Shown here: piece after piece, positions 14,502-21,468 of the stretch
Position numbering within the stretch: position 1 is the first letter of the stretch
Layout of the letters: each line of letters begins with the position of its first letter
Source of the DNA: Candidatus Mediterraneibacter gallistercoris
GTDB lineage: Bacteria; Bacillota_A; Clostridia; Lachnospirales; Lachnospiraceae
Length of the DNA: 21,468 nt
Direction: 5' to 3'
NCBI GenBank assembly: GCA_019119745.1
Contig: DWWI01000005.1
Span: 1-21,468 of the forward strand
Position numbers and translations under genes: made by a program
The notes under the pieces: model-generated
Seen by the model: the letters and a program-made list of their open reading frames with translations, nothing else
Told to the model about the DNA's origin: nothing
Databases searched by the model: none

Positions 14502-14511
14502 AAATAGAGCT

Positions 14512-15705
14512 ATGACAGAATTTTTAATCAGACATTTTATAAAAGACTATAAAGATGTGGAGAAGATATCCGTGCGGACCGCATATGGAGTGCTGGCCAG
14601 CATTGTGGGTATCTTCTGCAATGTTTTTTTGTTTGCAGTAAAATTTGTGGTAGGACTTGTCCTCCACAGTGTATCCGTTACGGCGGACGCATTTAACAAC
14701 TTATCAGACGCAGGTTCGTCCATTATCAGTTTTGTCGGTGTGAAGATGGCGGAGAAGCCTGCGGACAAGGATCATCCTTTCGGCCACGGGAGGATCGAGT
14801 ACATAGCGGCGCTGGTCGTATCATTCCTTGTACTTGAAGTAGGTTTTACATTCCTGAAAGATTCTTTCGGGAAGATCCTGCATCCGGAGACAATGAATTT
14901 CCAGATCGTCTCGGTCGTTATCCTGATCCTTTCCATAGCGGTAAAGCTGTGGCTCGGCCTGTTTAACCGGAAACTGGGAGAGAAGATAGACTCAAAAGTG
15001 ATGATGGCCGTATTTACGGATTCCATGGGCGATGTGATCACTACGTCGGCTACGATCCTGTCGCTGATCTTCTTTGCGGTTACGGACATCAATATCGACG
15101 GAATCGTAGGCGTTGGCGTGGCGCTTGTCGTTATGTGGGCCGGTGTGGGTATTGCGAAAGACACGCTGGAGCCGCTGATCGGGCAGGCCATCGATCCGGA
15201 AGTGTATGGGGAGATCAAACACTTTGTGGAAAAATATGACGGTATTGAAGGAACTCATGATCTGATCGTACATAACTACGGGCCGGGACGCAGTATGGCG
15301 TCGATCCATGCGGAGGTGCCCAATGACGTGGACATCGAACAGTCCCATGAGATCATTGACCGTATCGAGAGGGATGCGGTGAAAGAGCTGGGGATTTTCC
15401 TTGTAATCCATATGGATCCGGTGGAGATGAAAGATAAGAGAGTACTGAAGATCCGTGATAAGACAGTACAGCTTCTGCACAATCTGGATCCTGCGTGTAC
15501 GATCCACGATTTCCGTATGGTGCCGGGAGAAAACCAGACGAATCTTATCTTTGATATGGTCGTTCCTATCGATTATGATGAGAAAAAGAAAAATGAACTT
15601 CCCTTACAGCTGATGGAGCGGATCAAAGCTGTAGATCCCCGTTATGAATGCGTTATAACAGTGGAGTCTGATTATGTGGCGCAGAGCAGCCCAGAGGAAA
15701 AATGA
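14512..15705 (+). CDS. cation diffusion facilitator (CDF) metal efflux transporter
   Basis: The protein has 397 residues. About six membrane segments fill residues 25-215, followed by a cytoplasmic dimerisation domain and an unusually long C-terminal part to residue 397. The family hallmark 'DKDHPFGHGRIEYIAAL' (86-101) is present. The metal site residues appear as Asn62-x3-Asp66 in 'ADAFNNLSD' and Asp170-x3-Asp174 in 'FTDSMGDV'. This N/D-x3-D plus D-x3-D pattern lacks the histidines typical of zinc members and has been associated with manganese-exporting CDFs. The metal is therefore an inference. The gene begins 10 bp after spoIIR with only a weak Shine-Dalgarno sequence, suggesting coupling, and is followed 29 bp later by the thioesterase gene. 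Confidence 0.88.
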   Translation: MTEFLIRHFIKDYKDVEKISVRTAYGVLASIVGIFCNVFLFAVKFVVGLVLHSVSVTADAFNNLSDAGSSIISFVGVKMAEKPADKDHPFGHGRIEYIAALVVSFLVLEVGFTFLKDSFGKILHPETMNFQIVSVVILILSIAVKLWLGLFNRKLGEKIDSKVMMAVFTDSMGDVITTSATILSLIFFAVTDINIDGIVGVGVALVVMWAGVGIAKDTLEPLIGQAIDPEVYGEIKHFVEKYDGIEGTHDLIVHNYGPGRSMASIHAEVPNDVDIEQSHEIIDRIERDAVKELGIFLVIHMDPVEMKDKRVLKIRDKTVQLLHNLDPACTIHDFRMVPGENQTNLIFDMVVPIDYDEKKKNELPLQLMERIKAVDPRYECVITVESDYVAQSSPEEK

Positions 15706-15734
15706 CGGAAAAGTATAACAAGGAGTGACGGAAG

Positions 15735-16478
15735 ATGACAGAGAGCACGAAGATTCAGCAAAAGAACGGTAATACAGGATATGAATTTGACGGGAGAGTG
15801 CGCTACAGTGAGATAGACCACAGAGGGACGATGACACTTCCTGCCCTGATCAATTATTTTCAGGACTGCAGTACATTTCATTCAGAAGCTGTCGGCCTCG
15901 GCATGGAAAGACTGAAGCATGACAGAAAAGCGTGGGTGCTCTCCTACTGGCAGGTTATCGTAGACCGTTATCCCAAACTGGGAGAGAAGATCACGACAGG
16001 GACATTTGCTACAGAGTTTAAAGGGCTCTATGGAAACCGTAACTTCTATATGAAAGACGGATCGGGTGAAATGATCGCCCGCGCCAATTCTATATGGGTG
16101 TTTATGGATCTGGAGAAAGACAGACCGTCACGCCCGACAGCGGAGCATATCGAACCATATGGCACATGCGAGCCTCTGGACATGCCTTATGAGGGGAGAA
16201 AGATCGCGCTGCCGGAGCACGCAGAGGAGGAAGAGCCCTTCCCGGTACGGAAATATCACATTGATACGAACGAGCATGTGAATAACTGTCAGTATGTGCA
16301 GATGGCGCTGGAGATGGTGCCGGGGGATATACAGGTGCGGCAGCTGCGGGTGGATTATAAAAAATCCGCGGTGCACGGAGATATGATCTATCCAAGACTG
16401 ACCGCGGAACAGGAACGCACGGTGGTTGAGCTGTGCGACGCGGACGGGAAACCGTATGCGATCGTGGAGATGAAGTGA
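15735..16478 (+). CDS. acyl-ACP thioesterase
   Basis: The protein has 247 residues and belongs to the FatA/FatB-like family with two hot-dog folds. The first covers about 15-130, with 'RYSEIDHRGTMTLPALINYFQDCSTFHSE' and 'WVLSYWQVIVDRYP'. The second covers about 165-247 and carries the signature 'DTNEHVNNCQYVQMALEMVP', with Asn179 and His181 as likely catalytic residues. It hydrolyses acyl-ACP to free fatty acid and ACP, which sets chain length or supplies exogenous-type fatty acids. An AAGGAG ribosome binding site lies about 9 bases upstream of the start. It is the last gene of the spoIIR-CDF-thioesterase run and ends only 4 bp from the convergent HAD gene, leaving no room for a terminator. 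Confidence 0.9.
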   Translation: MTESTKIQQKNGNTGYEFDGRVRYSEIDHRGTMTLPALINYFQDCSTFHSEAVGLGMERLKHDRKAWVLSYWQVIVDRYPKLGEKITTGTFATEFKGLYGNRNFYMKDGSGEMIARANSIWVFMDLEKDRPSRPTAEHIEPYGTCEPLDMPYEGRKIALPEHAEEEEPFPVRKYHIDTNEHVNNCQYVQMALEMVPGDIQVRQLRVDYKKSAVHGDMIYPRLTAEQERTVVELCDADGKPYAIVEMK

Positions 16479-16482
16479 ATCA

Positions 16483-17271
16483 TCAGTCCAGTCCGGCCAG
16501 TACATCTTCCAGCACTTCTTCAACTGAGGCTGTAACGTATTTTGCATGCCCTGCGATGCCGGGAGCCGCATTTGACATGGCATAGCCGTATCCGGCGAGC
16601 TCCAGCATCTCCACATCGTTGTACTGGTCTCCGAAAGCCATGCATTCTTCGGGTTTTATCCCGAAGAGATCCATCATTTTCTGAAGGGCAGTCCCCTTAT
16701 TATATCCCGGTACGATAAAATCAATCCAGATATTTCCCGACGTGACGACATTGACAGACGGATAAAACATCTGCCGGAGATGCTTCAGGTAAGGGCCGAG
16801 ATCGTGTGTTTTCATATTTGCGATGGCAAGTTTGAGGAACGGTCCTTTTACTTTTGTGATATCATCGACAATCTCCGTGGTGTTGTGCATTACATTTACA
16901 ATGTGATTTACAAAATCAGGGTCATTATCCTCGATCAGACAGGTGTCCTCGCGGGATACGACGATTTCATAACCGGGCTCTTTTTTTATCTCGTGCATGA
17001 TCCGGTAAGCAAGATCATCCGGTATAATGCCCCGGGAAATAACCTTTCCCTCATGGATGCACAGTGAACCGTTTTCCGCGATGTAAGATATCTCGTCTTT
17101 GATATCGGCGAAGAGACGGCGTTCGTTGTCATACTGGCGTCCGCTTGCCGCAATAAAACGTATCCCTTTCTCTGTGATTCTGTGTATCAGATCTATCGCA
17201 TAAGGCGTCAGTTCCTGGGCTCCGTTTTGAAGCAGTGTGCCGTCCAGGTCGCTTGCAATTAATTTGATCAT
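16483..17271 (-). CDS. Cof-type HAD-IIB sugar-phosphatase-like hydrolase
   Basis: The protein has 262 residues. The HAD motifs are visible in order: 'ASDLDGTLL' with nucleophile Asp8 and Asp10, motif II 'AASGRQ' with Ser43, the motif III lysine in 'YNKGTALQKM', and motif IV 'FGDQYNDVEMLELAG'. The cap inserted between motifs II and III is the C2B type of the Cof family. Members dephosphorylate sugar phosphates, FMN, pyridoxal phosphate or similar small phosphates in the cytoplasm. The substrate cannot be assigned. GGAGGAA on the minus strand precedes the start by about 9 bases. The gene is divergent from glmM and convergent with the thioesterase. Confidence 0.9.
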   Translation of the reverse strand: MIKLIASDLDGTLLQNGAQELTPYAIDLIHRITEKGIRFIAASGRQYDNERRLFADIKDEISYIAENGSLCIHEGKVISRGIIPDDLAYRIMHEIKKEPGYEIVVSREDTCLIEDNDPDFVNHIVNVMHNTTEIVDDITKVKGPFLKLAIANMKTHDLGPYLKHLRQMFYPSVNVVTSGNIWIDFIVPGYNKGTALQKMMDLFGIKPEECMAFGDQYNDVEMLELAGYGYAMSNAAPGIAGHAKYVTASVEEVLEDVLAGLD

Positions 17272-17362
17272 AAATTTGATTCCTCCATGGAAAATATGCT
17301 TTAAATAACAGTGAGGCGTCGGCCGGTAACTGCTGTCCGCTATCCGACTTCCGCGCAGATTA

Positions 17363-17391
17363 AGTATAACTGAAAAAAATACCGGCGTAAA
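17363..17391 (-). promoter_or_regulatory. sigma-A promoter for the HAD hydrolase
   Basis: On the minus strand TTTACG (17386-17391) and TATACT (17363-17368) are separated by 17 bp. The leader to the start codon at 17271 is about 85 nt. Confidence 0.6.
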
Positions 17392-17455
17392 GAGAGATCT
17401 AAAACAGCCGTGTGTAATGGATTTACAGCGGCAAGCTGTAACAGAAAAGAAATAC

Positions 17456-17484
17456 TTGTAACTGTTTTGTAATGGTAATATAAT
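17456..17484 (+). promoter_or_regulatory. sigma-A promoter for glmM
   Basis: TTGTAA (17456-17461) and a perfect TATAAT (17479-17484) are separated by 17 bp. The leader of about 70 nt can form an imperfect hairpin (about 17494-17524). No ribozyme core was recognised. The 288-bp HAD-glmM interval otherwise holds only the divergent HAD promoter. Confidence 0.8.
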
Positions 17485-17559
17485 AAAAACGTGGCGGAAT
17501 CAGAGATGAAATCTTCTGCTCCGGCATAAATATAATTGAAAAACAAGAGGAATACAGTC

Positions 17560-18903
17560 ATGGGAAAATATTTTGGAACTGACGGTTTCCGCGGTGAGGC
17601 AAATGTGGTGCTTACCGTGGAGCATGCATTTAAAGTAGGACGCTATCTGGGATGGTATTTCGGTCAGGATCACAAGGCAAGAGTCGTGATCGGAAAGGAT
17701 ACGAGAAGAAGCAGCTATATGTTCGAGTATGCGCTGGCAGCAGGAATCACGGCGTCAGGTGCGGACGCATATCTCCTTCATGTTACGACAACACCGAGTG
17801 TATCCTACGTGGTAAGGACAGAAGATTTCGACTGCGGTATCATGATCTCCGCAAGCCATAATCCGTTTTACGACAACGGAATCAAAGTTATCAACAGCGC
17901 AGGACATAAGATGGAAGCGGAAGTTGAAAACAAGATCGAAGCGTATATTGACGGCGAGACAGAAGAGCTTCCTCTTGCCACCAAAGAAAATATCGGACGG
18001 ACAATCGATTATTCCGCAGGAAGAAACCGTTATATCGGCCATCTTATTTCTATTGCGACACGTTCCTTTAAGGATATGCGTGTCGGACTTGACTGCGCGA
18101 ACGGAAGTTCATTTGCAATCGCAAAGAGCGTATTCGACGCACTGGGCGCAAAGACATATGTGATCAATAACGAGCCGGACGGTACCAATATCAACGCAAA
18201 CTGCGGTTCCACTCATATCAACGTACTTCAGGAGTTCGTCAAGGAGAAAAAACTGGACGTGGGATTTGCCTATGACGGAGATGCTGACAGATGTATTGCG
18301 GTAGACGAGAACGGAAATGTAGTGGACGGCGACCGCATTATGTATGTGTGCGGCAAGTACCTGATGGAGCAGGGACGCCTTGAAGGAAATACGATCGTCA
18401 CAACCGTAATGTCCAATCTGGGTCTGTACAAAGCGTGCGACAAGATCGGTATGAAATACGAGCAGACAGCAGTCGGCGATAAATACGTGTATGAGAATAT
18501 GATGCAGAACGGTTTCGTGCTCGGAGGTGAGCAGTCCGGACATATCATCTTCAGCAAACACGCAAGAACCGGCGACGGTATCCTTACATCACTGATGCTC
18601 ATGGAAGTAATGCTTGAGAAAAAGCAGACACTTGGAAAACTGGCTGATGAAGTTAAGATTTTCCCGCAGGTTCTCAAAAATGTCCGCGTGAAAGATAAAA
18701 AGACGGCAAGAGAGAACCCGGCAGTTGTAGAAGCTGTCCAGAAAGCAGCAGACGCACTCGGAAGCGACGGCCGCATCCTTGTCCGCGAGAGCGGCACCGA
18801 GCCGGTGATCCGCGTTATGGTCGAGGCGGCGTCCGATGAAATCTGCGAAAAATACGTGGACAGCGTAGTCGACGTAATCAAAGCAGAAGGATTGACGGAT
18901 TAA
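17560..18903 (+). CDS. glmM: phosphoglucosamine mutase
   Basis: The protein has 447 residues, the usual GlmM length. It converts glucosamine-6-phosphate to glucosamine-1-phosphate on the way to UDP-GlcNAc, feeding peptidoglycan. The N-terminal 'MGKYFGTDGFRGEANV' is typical. The phosphorylated catalytic serine is Ser99 in 'MISASHNPFYDNGIKV', the metal loop is DGDADR (239-244), and the sugar-phosphate loop is 'RESGTEPVIRVM' near 406. The start at 17560 is chosen because GAGGAA lies 7 bases upstream and family homology begins there; an in-frame TTG at 17536 is not needed. The gene is alone on its strand and is followed by a 456-bp interval with strong secondary structure. Confidence 0.95.
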   Translation: MGKYFGTDGFRGEANVVLTVEHAFKVGRYLGWYFGQDHKARVVIGKDTRRSSYMFEYALAAGITASGADAYLLHVTTTPSVSYVVRTEDFDCGIMISASHNPFYDNGIKVINSAGHKMEAEVENKIEAYIDGETEELPLATKENIGRTIDYSAGRNRYIGHLISIATRSFKDMRVGLDCANGSSFAIAKSVFDALGAKTYVINNEPDGTNINANCGSTHINVLQEFVKEKKLDVGFAYDGDADRCIAVDENGNVVDGDRIMYVCGKYLMEQGRLEGNTIVTTVMSNLGLYKACDKIGMKYEQTAVGDKYVYENMMQNGFVLGGEQSGHIIFSKHARTGDGILTSLMLMEVMLEKKQTLGKLADEVKIFPQVLKNVRVKDKKTARENPAVVEAVQKAADALGSDGRILVRESGTEPVIRVMVEAASDEICEKYVDSVVDVIKAEGLTD

Positions 18904-18905
18904 TT

Positions 18906-18933
18906 CGGATTTCCCGAACTGGAAAGGTATCCG
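18906..18933 (+). repeat. small hairpin at the glmM stop
   Basis: CGGA with TCCG and TTTCC with GGAAA pair around a 6-nt loop, with a bulge, immediately after the glmM stop codon. It touches the larger palindrome that follows. There is no T-run, so termination here is unlikely. Confidence 0.4.
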
Positions 18934-19063
18934 CCGGGAGGCAGGTATTGCTCGCGCACACGTTTTCACTCGGTCACAGCGTAGCGGTACATAAGAGCGC
19001 AAAAGACGCGCTCTAAGTGCCGACGCTGCTCCAACGGTGCGTACACAATACCTGTCTCCCGGC
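18933..19063 (+). repeat. 131-bp nested palindrome after glmM (structured RNA, terminator or mobile repeat)
   Basis: GCCGGGAGGCAGGTATTG (18933-18950) pairs with CAATACCTGTCTCCCGGC (19046-19063), 18 bp with one G-T pair. Inside lie further nested stems: GCGCAC with GTGCGT (18954-18959, 19037-19042), CAGCGT with ACGCTG (18977-18982, 19023-19028), CGGTAC with GTGCCG (18985-18990, 19017-19022), and AGAGCGC with GCGCTCT (18994-19000, 19008-19014) closing a 7-nt loop. A short T-containing stretch follows (19064-19074), so it may end the glmM transcript, but it is far larger than needed for that. No open reading frame or known RNA family was recognised. Confidence 0.7.
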
Positions 19064-19201
19064 TGTTTTCATTTCCAGCCCGAAAATCGAATCTCATACG
19101 GAAAGATCAAGACAGCAGCATAATTGACTACGGTTCCCCTTTCAACTGGTTTTCTGTAAATTTCGTGATTATCGGAGAGACATTTCAATTGGATGAGCGC
19201 A

Positions 19202-19317
19202 GAAAATCAGACGGATACAGCCCTTTTGATGAACCTTTCGGGACGGGCGGAGACGGAAGCATCCCTCCCCGCCCGTTCCGGATACGCGGATTAAGCCAAT
19301 GTATCCGATTGATTTTC
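19202..19317. repeat. 116-bp second nested palindrome between glmM and the amidase gene
   Basis: GAAAATCAGACGGATACA (19202-19219) pairs with TGTATCCGATTGATTTTC (19300-19317): 16 Watson-Crick pairs, one G-T and one mismatch. Enclosed is a strong GC-rich hairpin, with CGGGACGGGCGG (19239-19250) pairing CCGCCCGTTCCG (19269-19280). No T-run follows on either strand. The 138 bp between the two elements (19064-19201) shows no gene or promoter that I can support. Confidence 0.65.
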
Positions 19318-19359
19318 GGACGTTTTACCGAGGAAATATCTCTCAGATAAATACGGAAT

Positions 19360-20127
19360 TCATCCGCTTACGATCACCGTCTGATATCCTGCCTGTTTGA
19401 GTCTTCTCTCGACAGCCGCGGCTTCGTCCAATGTGGGATATGTCCCTACGGTGACACGGTACAGTCCGTTATTCTGGCTGGTTACTGCGGGAAAGTCCTG
19501 TTCCAGCAGTTCCTGCTGAAGCCGGTCTGCATATGCTCCGTTGCGGAAAGCGCCGGCCTGCACGGTATAGGAGCCGGGGGCGGGCACATCGCCGTTCATC
19601 TGAAGTGTATCGAGGATCCCTTCCGCGATCCCGAGGGCAATATCATTAAAGTTATTATCAAACAGCATATTGTCTGTATCTGAATTGATAAAGCCGACTT
19701 CCACAAGAACAGCCGGCATACGTGTACGCCTGAGGACGACGAGTCCCGGGCGTTCTTTTACGCCCAGATTTACAAATCCCACGGCTTCGAGCTGTTCGTT
19801 TATGTTCTCTGCCATTTCCAGTTTGATTCCCGATTTGTTGTAGACGAGAGATTCCACACCGGAATAGGTGTTAGCCTCCGGACTGGAGTTGCGGTGGATG
19901 GAGATAAAGAAATCCGCGCCGGCCGCATTTGCCTCCATTGCTTTCTGATAGGGGGATTCGTAGACGTCCGTGGTGCGGGTGTAAAGGACGTCTACCCCTC
20001 TTTCCTGAAGGAGTTCTCCGACGGCAAGAGTGAGGGCGAGGGAGTCGTCTTTTTCCTGTCTCCCGTTGTATACCGCTCCGGGATCGCGTCCGCCGTGGCC
20101 TGCGTCGAGCATAATAGTATAAGGCAT
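19360..20127 (-). CDS. N-acetylmuramoyl-L-alanine amidase (Amidase_3) with C-terminal SPOR domain, no signal peptide
   Basis: The protein has 255 residues. The zinc amidase domain (about 3-175) shows ligands His11 in 'LDAGHGGRDPGA', Glu25 in 'GRQEKDD' and His78 in 'ISIHRNSSP', and catalytic Glu143 in 'VLVEVGFINS'. A SPOR domain (about 185-255, 'GSYTVQAGAFRNGAYADRL') would bind glycan strands stripped of stem peptides. The enzyme cleaves the MurNAc-L-Ala bond. No signal peptide or membrane segment precedes the domain, since the catalytic fold begins at residue 3, so export must be unusual or the enzyme acts after lysis or during sporulation. The start has AAGGAA about 9 bases upstream. It lies after the terminator of the CNNM gene and converges on glmM. 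Confidence 0.9.
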   Translation of the reverse strand: MPYTIMLDAGHGGRDPGAVYNGRQEKDDSLALTLAVGELLQERGVDVLYTRTTDVYESPYQKAMEANAAGADFFISIHRNSSPEANTYSGVESLVYNKSGIKLEMAENINEQLEAVGFVNLGVKERPGLVVLRRTRMPAVLVEVGFINSDTDNMLFDNNFNDIALGIAEGILDTLQMNGDVPAPGSYTVQAGAFRNGAYADRLQQELLEQDFPAVTSQNNGLYRVTVGTYPTLDEAAAVERRLKQAGYQTVIVSG

Positions 20128-20152
20128 AGTTATGCTTCCTTTTCCGATTTAT

Positions 20153-20161
20153 TCTATAACA
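20153..20161 (-). promoter_or_regulatory. possible extended -10 promoter for the amidase gene
   Basis: On the minus strand TGTTATAGA lies between the upstream terminator and the amidase ribosome binding site. The match is partial and no good -35 is seen. Confidence 0.3.
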
Positions 20162-20171
20162 GGATATGCAG

Positions 20172-20207
20172 AAAAAGAAAAAAGGTGACTGCCTTCTGGC
20201 AGCCACC
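20172..20207 (-). terminator. intrinsic terminator of the CNNM/CorC-type gene
   Basis: On the minus strand GGTGGCTGCC (20207-20198) pairs with GGCAGTCACC (20193-20184) around an AGAA loop, a 10-bp stem with one G-T pair. It is followed by TTTTTTCTTTTT. It separates this gene from the amidase gene. Confidence 0.92.
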
Positions 20208-20226
20208 GGCTGAAAATCAGTATACG

Positions 20227-21468
20227 TTATGCATTGTCCGGATCAGAAGTATCTTCATCCGTCTTTTTATCGGCAATACTATCGCCGTCCGGACTTTTAT
20301 TTGACAGATCGTCTCCGGCATCCTTCACAGAAGAAGTGTCTGCACCGGAATCTGTATCCTCATCCTGGGGATTCTCCTCATCTGCCTTCTTTTCAGGCAG
20401 ATACACATGCACGCTTTCGATACGGTTCTTATCCAGTGTCTCTACAACCAGACGTGTACCGTCCTCTGTCACGACTTCGTCGTTCAATTCGGGCAGCCTG
20501 TCAAGGTGCTCGATGATGAATCCGCCCAGGGAATCATAGTCTTCCGAAGTGAATTCCGTATGGAGACGTTCGTTTACATCGTCAAGATTCATGGCGCCCT
20601 CGATCACATATTCGCGGTCGCCGAGCTGGAAGAACATCTCATCCTCCTGCTCATCGTATTCGTCGTGGATCTCTCCCACGATCTCTTCCAGGATATCCTC
20701 GAGTGTGATCAGTCCGGCCATCTCGCCGTACTCATCGAGCACGATCGCGATATTGAACGTTGATTCCCTCATCTCTACCAGAAGCTCGGAAATGCTCTTG
20801 TATTCATAGGTGAAATGCGGTTTCCGCATAATGTCGCGGATGTTAAAAGATTCATCCCGGCTGCACAGGAGAAGGTCCTTCATATTGATAATACCGACGA
20901 TATTGTCCTGTGAGTCCTCATAGACCGGCAGACGGGTGAATTTATCTTCTCGGAAGATATCGATCAGTTCGTCATAGGTATTATTTACTTCGGCAAATGT
21001 CACATGCACCCTCGGAACCATGATGTCTTTTGCGTCGGCGTCTCCGAGATCAAATACATTGTTGATCATCTCTTTCTCTCCGGTCTCGATCACGCCTCGC
21101 TCGTGGCTGACATCAACGATAGTACGGAGCTCTTCCTCCGTCATGATCTTCTTCGTGGCGGAAGGATCCACCCGCAGAAGCAGCATGATGCCGCGTGAAA
21201 AGAGATTGATGATAAAGATTACCGGGGTCATGACTGTCATAATAAACTTGATGATCCCGATATACCGCAGCGATATCTTCTCCGCGTTTATGGTGGCATA
21301 GTTTTTAGGCGTGATTTCGCCGAAAACGAGGATCGCGACCGTAAGCACTGCCGTGGCGATGCTGACCATATATCCGCCGAATGCGTATGCAAGTGTAGCC
21401 GAGAGAGAAGATGCAGAGATGTTGACGATATTGTTGCCTATCAGTATGGCGCTCAGCATCTTGGAAGT
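20227..21468 (-). CDS. CNNM/CorC (HlyC/CorC) family membrane protein, 5' end outside the window
   Basis: 413 residues are visible, and the frame continues past the window edge without a stop, so the start is missing. The N-terminal visible part is the end of a CNNM (DUF21) membrane domain ('SAILIGNNIVNI', 'LVFGEITPKNYA', and a further hydrophobic segment). Then come a CBS pair ('DIMVPRVHVTFAEV' through 'VLDEYGEMAGLITLEDILEEIVGEI') and a CorC_HlyC transporter-associated domain ('YVIEGAMNLDDVNERLH'). Members are linked to magnesium export or homeostasis, with ATP or Mg sensed by the CBS pair. The last 55 or so residues are a very acidic, low-complexity tail rich in Asp, Glu and Ser. A strong terminator follows. 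Confidence 0.9.
   Translation of the reverse strand, partial: TSKMLSAILIGNNIVNISASSLSATLAYAFGGYMVSIATAVLTVAILVFGEITPKNYATINAEKISLRYIGIIKFIMTVMTPVIFIINLFSRGIMLLLRVDPSATKKIMTEEELRTIVDVSHERGVIETGEKEMINNVFDLGDADAKDIMVPRVHVTFAEVNNTYDELIDIFREDKFTRLPVYEDSQDNIVGIINMKDLLLCSRDESFNIRDIMRKPHFTYEYKSISELLVEMRESTFNIAIVLDEYGEMAGLITLEDILEEIVGEIHDEYDEQEDEMFFQLGDREYVIEGAMNLDDVNERLHTEFTSEDYDSLGGFIIEHLDRLPELNDEVVTEDGTRLVVETLDKNRIESVHVYLPEKKADEENPQDEDTDSGADTSSVKDAGDDLSNKSPDGDSIADKKTDEDTSDPDNA

Noticed and set aside
17485..17559. glmM leader considered as a ribozyme or riboswitch
   Set aside because: Only an imperfect hairpin is visible in about 70 nt. The glmS ribozyme core was not recognised, and glmM is not its usual host gene.
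19165..19350. A 61-codon frame in the glmM-amidase interval
   Set aside because: It starts with GTG without a ribosome binding site and is made largely of the second nested palindrome, so it looks fortuitous.

Overview
The window looks like core chromosome from a spore-forming Firmicute, most likely a gut Lachnospiraceae (Clostridia). The evidence is a SipL-type spore coat morphogenesis protein (three SPOCS repeats plus LysM), SpoIIR, YhaM, strong GGAGG-type ribosome binding sites, sigma-A promoters with 17-bp spacers and roughly balanced base composition. No tRNA, rRNA, CRISPR array, insertion sequence or phage gene was seen. Almost every gene is a recognisable housekeeping or sporulation gene, so the novelty lies in details and in non-coding DNA.

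Layout. 1-75 (-): first 25 codons of mutS2, divergent from 250-3922 (+): an HtrA-like membrane protein with no catalytic triad, yhaM and rlmD. 3993-4868 (+): aroE with its own promoter, converging on murF across a long bidirectional terminator. 8922-4939 (-): a probable pncB-ddl-murF operon (NAD salvage, then the two enzymes that make and attach D-Ala-D-Ala). 9932-9198 (-): plsC. 10153-12143 (+): a PrcB-like lipoprotein and sipL, behind a possible mother-cell (sigma-E type) promoter. 12194-13741 (+): ispE, driven by a vegetative promoter inside the end of sipL, then a GntR/FCD regulator. 13857-16478 (+): spoIIR, a cation diffusion facilitator and an acyl-ACP thioesterase. 17271-16483 (-): a Cof-type HAD phosphatase, divergent from glmM (17560-18903, +). 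18904-19359: a 456-bp gap holding two large nested palindromes. 20127-19360 (-): an Amidase_3-SPOR protein. 21468-20227 (-): a CNNM/CorC-type membrane protein cut by the window edge.

Themes. Envelope building recurs: glmM feeds UDP-GlcNAc, ddl and murF finish the peptidoglycan precursor, the amidase cuts peptidoglycan, ispE feeds undecaprenyl carrier synthesis, and plsC makes phosphatidate. Sporulation is the second theme (sipL with its lipoprotein partner, and spoIIR). The points most worth a second look are the catalytically dead HtrA protein, the two nested palindromes after glmM, a hairpin that would hide the spoIIR ribosome binding site only in read-through transcripts, the eight-codon reading frame overlapping the gntR start, and the lipoprotein-sipL pair behind a sporulation-type promoter.
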